Of a DNA stretch of 6,531 nucleotides, positions 1 through 5,238 are shown one piece after another. The notes beneath the pieces were generated by a model. It was not told the DNA's origin. It ran no database searches and worked only from the letters and a program-made list of their open reading frames with translations. The stretch covers positions 1-6,531 of the forward strand of contig CAYWEP010000067.1 of assembly GCA_964457405.1 (NCBI GenBank), in the 5' to 3' direction. The position numbers and the translations under genes were made by a program. Within the stretch, counting starts at the first letter, position 1. Every line of letters begins with the position of its first letter. The DNA comes from CAYWEP01 sp964457405. GTDB taxonomy: Bacteria; Patescibacteriota; Microgenomatia; Levybacterales; UBA12049.

Positions 1-456
1 AGAACAATCATGGGGCATACGGCAACGCATCTTTTACACCAAGCACTTCGTGATGTATTGGGTAATCATGTTCACCAAACAGGATCAAATATCACGACAG
101 AGAGGGTACGATTTGATTTTAATTATGACAAACGCTTAACAGATGAGGAAATGAAACGGGCTGAGGATATTGTCAATGAAAAAATTAAAGAGAATTTGCC
201 AGTCCACTTTGAACTCATCCCAACTGATGACGCGTATAAAATAGGCGCGATTGGTCTTTTCATGGATACGTATGGCGACAAGTCAAAAATCTACTTTATC
301 GGTGATACGACTAAGTCGCATAAAGACGCGTATTCCATCGAATTCTGCGGTGGACCGCATGTTGATTTTACAGGAAAGCTAAAATCAGTTAAGATAGTAA
401 AGCAAGAGAACCTGGGAAAAAACCAGAAGAGAATATATGCGATAGTTGAAGGATAA
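1..456 (+). CDS. alaS: Alanyl-tRNA synthetase, C-terminal (editing domain) part, 5' end outside window
   Basis: Charges tRNA-Ala with alanine in the cytoplasm; the visible 151 residues are the editing domain that hydrolyses mischarged Ser- or Gly-tRNA-Ala. The zinc-binding HxxxH motif is at visible residues 6-10 (HTATH) and its partner CGGxH at 116-120, here CGGPH where most bacterial enzymes have CGGTH. The segment GSNITTERVRFDF matches the usual start of the editing core. The frame is open to the left edge (codons aga aca atc precede the first ATG), so the ATG at 10 is internal and the catalytic domain lies upstream. The protein ends 35 residues after the CGG cysteine, in a typical KIVKQENLGKNQKRIYAI segment, so the DHHA1/C-Ala domain of the E. 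coli enzyme is absent. Short AlaRS forms of this kind are, to my knowledge, common in CPR bacteria. Stop is TAA. Family assignment is near certain. Confidence 0.97.
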   Translation, partial: RTIMGHTATHLLHQALRDVLGNHVHQTGSNITTERVRFDFNYDKRLTDEEMKRAEDIVNEKIKENLPVHFELIPTDDAYKIGAIGLFMDTYGDKSKIYFIGDTTKSHKDAYSIEFCGGPHVDFTGKLKSVKIVKQENLGKNQKRIYAIVEG

Positions 457-477
457 CAAATTGCCTTCCGTGCGTAA

Positions 478-590
478 GTAAATTTTAAATTTACAATTTG
501 AAATTTTCAATCAAATCTTAATTTTCAATATTAAAAATTAATTAAATGAAAATTCATTGTAAATTGAAAATTAAAAATTGAAAATTGTAC
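478..590. repeat. AT-rich inverted array of 7-nt units (element A)
   Basis: The spacer between alaS and the surface-protein gene is almost pure A/T and is built of 7-nt units. The right arm (557-590) reads TTGTAAA, TTGAAAA, TTAAAAA, TTGAAAA, then TTGTAC. The left arm (490-531) holds inverted counterparts such as TTTACAA and TTTTCAA. Exact pairing blocks are 492-499 with 582-589 (8 bp) and 519-529 with 563-573 (11 bp). A separate 17-base palindrome, 478-485 around T486 to 487-494, flanks or overlaps the left edge. There is no GC-rich stem and no T-run after the arm, so it is not a classical rho-independent terminator. The array stops directly before the ATG at 592, so it would form the whole 5' leader of that gene. 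Pairing is read directly; function is unknown. Confidence 0.75.
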
Positions 591-591
591 T

Positions 592-2955
592 ATGAAGCTG
601 CCTATTCCTTCCTTTATCAATAAGAAAGAAAAACCTGGGTACTTGTTGGCGCTTCTCCTCCGTGATGAAAGAGTTAGCGCTGTTGTCATTGAGGAATTTG
701 CGGGCAAAATCAAAGTCGTCGGCAAGCATGACGAATATTTTGATACAAACCTTGAGGAAGCACCCATTGATGAGTGGCTTGACATTTTAGATAAAACCAT
801 TAGTCGCGCCGAGGAGACACTGCCTGCAGATGTCGAGACGCACAAAACTGTTTTTGGCGTTAAAGAAGAATGGGTTGATGAGAAAAAAATAAAGAAAGCG
901 TACCTTGCAAGGCTGAAGAAAGTCTGTGAGGCGCTCAACCTTTCCCCGATTGGTTTTTTAGTCACCACTGAGGCAATCACTCACCTCATGCAAGAAGAAG
1001 AAGGCGCACCAGTTTCAGCCCTCCTTGTTCAGGTGAGCAAAAAATCTGTTTCTGTCTCACTGATCCGCGCGGGAAGATTCATCGAAAGTAAAACGCATCC
1101 GCTCGGAGACTCTGCTGTCACAACACTTGATATGCTATTGAAGGACTTTGAGGGAATTGAAGTATTTCCATCTCGAATAGTTCTCTTCGATGGGGAAAAT
1201 GACACTCTTGCGCAGGGGTTTATTTCGCACCAGTGGAGTAAAAGCTTGCCTTTTTTGCACGTTCCGCAGATATCTGTACTTCCGATCGATTTTGACGCGC
1301 GAGCAGTTGTATTCGGCGCAGCTTCTCAGATGGGACTTTCAGTGTCAGGATCGATAGTTGATAGAGAAGGAACGGAGATAAAAACATTTGCGGGAAAACA
1401 CACGGAAAAGGAGATAGACGAGTCAAAAGAGCAAAAAGAGGCAAAGGAAAACGAAGAAGAAACGAAGCCCGCCGATACTGCTGGAGTTTCGGATTTTGGG
1501 TTTGTGATGAATCAAGAGATTGAAAAAACCAAAGCTAAGGAAAACGAGGCGAAAATAGAAGCAGAGCAACCGCATCATAAGATCGTTTCGCACAGTGATC
1601 GCGTCGATCAGCACGCAACGCACGCTTTTTCTGAAAATCCACACGCCAACGTTCGTGAACCGGAATTGCATGAAGATGGAAAACTGCAAATGCGAAGTAG
1701 AATGGCGAGCCAATCAACAGAGAAGGGGCTCTCGCTTACCGGCGTTACGTCATTTTTTGCGGGCATCGTCTCTGCAATACCATTCCCAAGTTTCTCTTCC
1801 TTGCCAAGTGCGATCGGCAGAGGTGGAAAGGCCATATTTATCGCACCGCTCATTGTCTTCATTCTTGTCTGCATAGTGCTTTTATACCTTTTCCAGCTTC
1901 GTGCAACTATTACACTCTCTGTCAATCCGAAAGACATTCAGGAGCAGGAAACGCTCATATTTTCGCTTGCACAAGAAAATGATTTTTCTCACAACATCAT
2001 TGCGGCAAAGGACATCACTGTCGATTTGCCCGGAAAAACAACGACACAGGCAACCGGTAAAAAAGACGTCGGGAATAAAGCAAAAGGATCGGTAACGATT
2101 TATAACAATAACGATACGAAAAAAACGCTCTCTCAGGGAACAACCATCATCACAAATAACCTTGCATTCACCCTTGATAAAGATGTCGCTGTCAGTTCAG
2201 CCTCTGGAGACATTTTCTCTGGCACGAAGCCCGGTACGACTACCGTCGCGGTTACCGCGGCGAAAATCGGCACCGAATACAACCTTCCCTCAGGCGCTAA
2301 ATTTACTGTCAGTGATTCCTCATCAGTCGCTGCGAAAAATGATCAGGCATTCTCTGGTGGATCAAAAAAGCAAGTGACTGTTGTTGCAAAAAAAGACAGG
2401 GACAAACTCCTCTCGGACTTACCAAAGTCCCTCCAGGAAAAAGCAAAAGATGAAATCGATAAAAAAATTGAGAGTGGTGAGACCGTCTTGCCTGTTTTTA
2501 GTCATACTACACTCTCGAAAAAAGACTTTGACAAAGACGAAGGAGAAGAGGCAAAAAATGTGACACTCACTGCAACAGTGGCTTTTGTCTACTATGTCTA
2601 CAAAAATGATGACCTCGCGCAATTTACAAAAGAGCTTGTCAAAAATCGTTACGGCGATGGAAACAACATAACACAAGATGGCATTACCAACGAATTAACC
2701 GATGTAAAAGAGAAGAGCGATGACGAGGTTGAGACAAAAGTTGCTATTAAAGGCGGCTTGATGCCTAAACTTGATACAGAAAAGCTAACATCAGAGCTTG
2801 CCGGTAAGCCCTTTACAGACGCTGAAGACTTGCTAAAAAAGCAGCCTCAGGTGAGCGGGGTAGACATCGCCCTATTTCCGCCCATACCATTTTTACCAAA
2901 GCTCCTCCCTCGTGTGAGCGACAATATCACAATTGTTGTGAAAACCAATGAGTAA
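592..2955 (+). CDS. Membrane-anchored protein: degenerate actin-like domain, acidic linker, one TM span, baseplate-J-like external domain
   Basis: 787 aa. Residues 1-250 resemble the PilM/FtsA/GspL actin-like fold: a phosphate-1-like strand pair near 17-43, a phosphate-2-like segment at 142-173 (VSALLVQVSKKSVSVSLIRA then PLGD), and an adenosine-like helix at 236-247 (ARAVVFGAASQM). The usual Asp/Gly nucleotide contacts are missing, so ATP binding is doubtful. Residues 260-380 are a Lys/Glu- and then His-rich disordered linker. One hydrophobic span lies at 414-436. Residues 497-580 match a baseplate-J-like barrel (GTTIITNNLAFTLDKDVAV, then KIGTEYNLPSGAKFTV). The remainder to 787 is alpha/beta with no family I recognise. 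The topology, cytoplasmic N-terminus and external C-terminus, resembles GspL of type II secretion, but the outer part is much larger. ATG 592 is the first start after an in-frame TGA at 565; no Shine-Dalgarno is visible. The 3' end overlaps the sortase gene by 8 nt. The coding call is firm; domain calls are pattern-based. Confidence 0.93.
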   Translation: MKLPIPSFINKKEKPGYLLALLLRDERVSAVVIEEFAGKIKVVGKHDEYFDTNLEEAPIDEWLDILDKTISRAEETLPADVETHKTVFGVKEEWVDEKKIKKAYLARLKKVCEALNLSPIGFLVTTEAITHLMQEEEGAPVSALLVQVSKKSVSVSLIRAGRFIESKTHPLGDSAVTTLDMLLKDFEGIEVFPSRIVLFDGENDTLAQGFISHQWSKSLPFLHVPQISVLPIDFDARAVVFGAASQMGLSVSGSIVDREGTEIKTFAGKHTEKEIDESKEQKEAKENEEETKPADTAGVSDFGFVMNQEIEKTKAKENEAKIEAEQPHHKIVSHSDRVDQHATHAFSENPHANVREPELHEDGKLQMRSRMASQSTEKGLSLTGVTSFFAGIVSAIPFPSFSSLPSAIGRGGKAIFIAPLIVFILVCIVLLYLFQLRATITLSVNPKDIQEQETLIFSLAQENDFSHNIIAAKDITVDLPGKTTTQATGKKDVGNKAKGSVTIYNNNDTKKTLSQGTTIITNNLAFTLDKDVAVSSASGDIFSGTKPGTTTVAVTAAKIGTEYNLPSGAKFTVSDSSSVAAKNDQAFSGGSKKQVTVVAKKDRDKLLSDLPKSLQEKAKDEIDKKIESGETVLPVFSHTTLSKKDFDKDEGEEAKNVTLTATVAFVYYVYKNDDLAQFTKELVKNRYGDGNNITQDGITNELTDVKEKSDDEVETKVAIKGGLMPKLDTEKLTSELAGKPFTDAEDLLKKQPQVSGVDIALFPPIPFLPKLLPRVSDNITIVVKTNE

Positions 2956-3676
2956 GCTTTACTATAGAAGACAGGATAAAAAACAAACTAAAACGATTAT
3001 CCGGTATCTCGGACTCGGCATTGCTGTTATTGGATTCCTCTTTCTGGTCTATTTCTCATTTCCTCTTCTTTCTTGGAAAATCTACCTTGCCCCAGTCTAT
3101 GCATCCCATGGTTTTATGGCGCCTATTCCAAAAACAATTGTTCTGAACCGATCGAGTATGAAAAGTCTCCTTGCTGCTACAGTCAATTCGCTTGGGGGCA
3201 TTGATTATTCAAATGCACAAAACTGGTTTCCGACTTTTAAAGGAATATCAACAACGCCGAAAATCTCCTCATATACAATGACTATTCCTAAAATTAACGT
3301 CATCGATGCGCTCGTTTCAACTGTAGATAATGATGTTGATTCGCACTTGGTGAATTTTGGTGGAACTGCTGTTCCTCCTGAAAAAGGAAATGCAGTCGTA
3401 TTTGGCCATTCGACCCTTCCCCAGCTTTTTAATCCCAAAAACTACAAAACGATCTTTGCCAATGCCCATACGCTGAAGATCGGCGATGAAATTATTGTCC
3501 GTCAGAATAATATCAGCTATCTGTATGCAATATTTTCAATCACCATCGTTCCTCCAGGCGACACGTCGCCTCTTGCACAGGAGTATGATGATAGCTACCT
3601 CACCCTTATCACCTGCACGCCACCGGGAACAGTGTGGGAGAGACTCATTGTTAAGGCAAGATTAGAAAAGCTATAA
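2948..3676 (+). CDS. Sortase (cysteine transpeptidase)
   Basis: Membrane-bound transpeptidase that cleaves a C-terminal sorting motif of a secreted protein and joins it to the cell wall or to another subunit. 242 aa. A basic N-terminus is followed by one membrane span at about 18-40, so the catalytic part faces outside. The sortase triad is visible: His154 in VFGHS, Cys223 in TLITCTPPG, and Arg232 in WERLIVKARL, with the usual nine-residue Cys-to-Arg step. The barrel begins near 110 with MTIPKINVIDALV. The linker between the membrane span and the barrel is fairly long (41-105). The start ATG lies inside the end of the upstream gene (ATGAGTAA), with no Shine-Dalgarno, which points to translational coupling and a shared job at the cell surface. 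I cannot assign a class with confidence; the single N-terminal anchor and TLxTC context fit class D/E-like enzymes. No LPXTG-type substrate occurs in the window. Confidence 0.96.
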   Translation: MSKLYYRRQDKKQTKTIIRYLGLGIAVIGFLFLVYFSFPLLSWKIYLAPVYASHGFMAPIPKTIVLNRSSMKSLLAATVNSLGGIDYSNAQNWFPTFKGISTTPKISSYTMTIPKINVIDALVSTVDNDVDSHLVNFGGTAVPPEKGNAVVFGHSTLPQLFNPKNYKTIFANAHTLKIGDEIIVRQNNISYLYAIFSITIVPPGDTSPLAQEYDDSYLTLITCTPPGTVWERLIVKARLEKL

Positions 3677-3774
3677 ATGTCAAATAAATACCAATGCCAA
3701 ATATCCAATATCCAATGTCCAATGACGTAGCTTCTCATTTGATATTTGAAATTTGATATTGGACATTTGACATT
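3676..3774. repeat. Inverted array of 7-nt units (element B)
   Basis: The right arm (3739-3773) is five consecutive heptamers: TTGATAT, TTGAAAT, TTGATAT, TGGACAT, TTGACAT. The left arm holds their inverted counterparts: ATGTCAA at 3677-3683, then ATGCCAA, ATATCCA, ATATCCA, ATGTCCA at 3694-3721, with an irregular ten-base stretch at 3684-3693. The outermost ten bases (3676-3685) pair exactly with 3765-3774; the inner units pair with one or two mismatches each. The apex is an 11-nt loop at 3725-3735. The left arm begins on the last base of the sortase stop codon. With no GC-rich stem and no T-tract it does not look like an intrinsic terminator, though a transcript hairpin could still protect the 3' end or slow polymerase. 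Structure is read directly; the role is unknown. Confidence 0.85.
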
Positions 3775-3784
3775 CCTTTAAGGT

Positions 3785-3931
3785 ATGGAGCAACCGAATC
3801 CAGTTATCGTGGTTTTGCAAAAAATCTGGCCAACAATCTACAAAATTGTTAATTCTACAATTTATTTTGTGCTTAACTTTATAAAAAACTTCGTTAAAAT
3901 GGCAATCGAACAGATTAAGGGAGGATTATAA
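3785..3931 (+). CDS. Probable 48-aa hydrophobic small protein
   Basis: A small open frame fills the gap between element B and the phosphorylase gene. It reads MEQPNPVIVVLQKIWPTI at the start and ends MAIEQIKGGL. After a short polar head, residues 7-40 are hydrophobic or amphipathic with regularly spaced lysines and aromatic residues, as expected of a membrane-associated helix or a helical hairpin. The ATG is the first start, one codon after an in-frame TAA at 3779-3781. The only SD-like bases (AAGG, 3780-3783) are too close to the ATG to be convincing. The TAA stop (3929-3931) is directly followed by the TTG start of the phosphorylase, and the strong ribosome site of that gene lies inside the last codons of this frame, suggesting coupled translation. 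In an AT-rich region a 48-codon frame can arise by chance, so this is moderate. No family recognised; it could instead be a leader peptide. Confidence 0.5.
   Translation: MEQPNPVIVVLQKIWPTIYKIVNSTIYFVLNFIKNFVKMAIEQIKGGL
3917..3924 (+). promoter_or_regulatory. Strong Shine-Dalgarno that fixes the TTG start at 3932
   Basis: AAGGGAGG sits seven bases before the TTG at 3932. It is the only near-consensus ribosome binding site in the window, and it decides the start of the phosphorylase: no ATG in that frame lies at a suitable distance, and the protein from this TTG begins in the normal N-terminal helix of the family. Confidence 0.85.
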
Positions 3932-5209
3932 TTGGCACAGCATTCATCACTTGCGCTTGATGCAATCAGGAAAAAGTTAGTTGGGCAAAAATTAAACTAC
4001 AAAGAAATCTACGCCGTAATGGATGACATCTCCAACAGGCGTCTTGGAGATGTTCTTACAACCTACTTTACCGCTTCCGGGTACTCCAAGGGTTTCACCA
4101 ATCAAGAGCTTTACTATTTAACTCGCGCGATGGTTGAGACAGGAGACAGACTTCACTTTAAAGGTATTGTTGCGGATAAACATTCAATTGGTGGATTGCC
4201 AGGTACTCGGACAACGATGATTGTTGTTCCCATTGTCGCAGCGGCAGGCTATACAATCCCCAAATCTTCAAGTCGTGCCATTACAACACCCGGGGGGACT
4301 GCCGATGATATGGAAGTACTTGCTCCAGTAACATTTACTAAAGAAAAAATTTATGACATTGTGAAAAAAACCAACGGATGTATTGTCTGGGGTGGGAGTG
4401 TAAGCATTGCACCTGCTGATGATGTCATAATCCAAGTTGAAGAGCCGCTCCTTTTTGAAAGCTTTGATAAAATTCTCGTTTCTATTATGGCGAAAAAAAT
4501 TGCCTTTGGATCAAACCACGTTGTTATTGACATTCCATATGGAGAAACGGTGAAGGCGCATACCCTAAAGGATGCCGAAGTCATAAAAGGAAAATTTGAA
4601 TACCTCGCCAAACGCTTCACTGTAAAGATACGGTGCCTCACGCATAAAACCGATGAACCAACTGGGAAGGGGATAGGGCCAGTTTTGGAAACGCGCGAAG
4701 CGGTGCGGGTACTCCAGCAGAAGAAAGATCGGCCGCTTGATTTGGAAGTTCGAAGCTTGCATCTTGCCGGCAATCTGCTTGAGCTCTGCTTGAAAGACTC
4801 ATCCGACACACTCAAACGTACTGTCAAAAAAAACTATGGCAACAGCATGGGTTGGGCGACACATCTGTTGTATGAAGGATTAGCCTGGGAAAAAATGCAA
4901 GAGATCATAAAAGCCCAAGGTGGCAACCCATCAATCGATAGCGAAGATTTAAAACCAGGCAAACATGCGCTTCATATTATAGCGATAAAAAGTGGCACTG
5001 TCCGAAAAATCCATAGCAAGAACGTAACGATTCTTTGTAAAATCCTCGGCGCTCCGAAAGAGAAAAGAGCAGGCATGTATTTCTCCAAAAAAATTGGCGA
5101 CAAGGTTGAGAAAGGCGACATCCTCTATACGCTTTACTCGCAAAACGAGGGGAGCGTTAAAGAAGCAAAAGAATCAACGGCACATTTCCCAGCTATTCTC
5201 TACTATTGA
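3932..5209 (+). CDS. deoA: AMP phosphorylase / thymidine phosphorylase family enzyme (short form)
   Basis: Phosphorolysis of a nucleotide or nucleoside in the cytoplasm, releasing base and ribose 1,5-bisphosphate (AMP phosphorylase) or (deoxy)ribose 1-phosphate (thymidine phosphorylase). 425 aa. The N-terminal helical domain is about 6-70. The phosphate site includes KHSIGG at 83-88 and KSSSRAITTPGGTADDMEV at 111-129. The central alpha/beta domain carries SIMAKKI at 184-190, and a C-terminal PYNP-like domain spans about 344-410. The SSRAIT..GGTAD.ME pattern is that of archaeal-type AMP phosphorylases rather than the GHTGGTLDKLE of classical enzymes. At the place of E. coli Arg171 there is Val169, while Ser184 and Lys188 match Ser186 and Lys190 (alignment by eye). 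Archaeal AMP phosphorylases are about 500 aa with an extra N-terminal domain of roughly 80 residues that is absent here. Start TTG is supported by the strong site at 3917-3924; stop is TGA. Family sure; substrate AMP likely, not proven. The symbol is the family name used for CPR homologues. Confidence 0.93.
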   Translation: MAQHSSLALDAIRKKLVGQKLNYKEIYAVMDDISNRRLGDVLTTYFTASGYSKGFTNQELYYLTRAMVETGDRLHFKGIVADKHSIGGLPGTRTTMIVVPIVAAAGYTIPKSSSRAITTPGGTADDMEVLAPVTFTKEKIYDIVKKTNGCIVWGGSVSIAPADDVIIQVEEPLLFESFDKILVSIMAKKIAFGSNHVVIDIPYGETVKAHTLKDAEVIKGKFEYLAKRFTVKIRCLTHKTDEPTGKGIGPVLETREAVRVLQQKKDRPLDLEVRSLHLAGNLLELCLKDSSDTLKRTVKKNYGNSMGWATHLLYEGLAWEKMQEIIKAQGGNPSIDSEDLKPGKHALHIIAIKSGTVRKIHSKNVTILCKILGAPKEKRAGMYFSKKIGDKVEKGDILYTLYSQNEGSVKEAKESTAHFPAILYY

Positions 5210-5217
5210 ACTAAGGA

Positions 5218-5226
5218 TGGTATAAT
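5218..5226 (+). promoter_or_regulatory. Extended -10 promoter before mltG
   Basis: TGGTATAAT is a perfect extended -10 (TG-N-TATAAT) in the 29-base gap between the phosphorylase stop and the mltG start. No good -35 is seen at the normal spacing (5198-5203 reads CTCTAC), as is tolerated for extended -10 promoters. Transcription would begin near 5233, only about six bases before the ATG at 5239, giving a nearly leaderless mRNA. Sequence match is direct; activity is inferred. Confidence 0.55.
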
Positions 5227-5238
5227 AGGTAGCAAGAG

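Noticed and set aside
478..494. 17-base palindrome after alaS as a terminator
   Set aside because: The stem is all A/T except for one outer G-C pair, the loop is one base, and there is no T-run, so intrinsic termination is not supported.
490..590. CRISPR array or tandem repeat locus from the heptamers
   Set aside because: Units are 7 nt with no spacers and occur in inverted arms; no cas-like gene is nearby.
531..980. Minus-strand open frame of 149 codons
   Set aside because: It lies opposite the strongly supported surface-protein gene, is Ser/Phe-rich low complexity as expected of an antisense frame, and has no family features. The same holds for minus-strand frames at 4351-4827, 1608-1937 and 6239-6475.
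2890..2955. LPKLLPRVS near the end of the 787-aa protein as a sortase sorting motif
   Set aside because: It lacks an LPXTG-like pattern and is followed by a polar beta-strand end, not by a membrane span and basic tail.
3927..3932. TATAAT at the start of the phosphorylase gene
   Set aside because: It lies between the Shine-Dalgarno and the TTG and overlaps the start codon. A promoter here would start transcription inside the gene. It looks like a coincidence of the codons TTA TAA and the following T.
5207..5209. TGA at the end of the phosphorylase as a recoded glycine codon
   Set aside because: The protein is complete at this point, the next gene has its own promoter and start, and no gene in the window contains an internal in-frame TGA.
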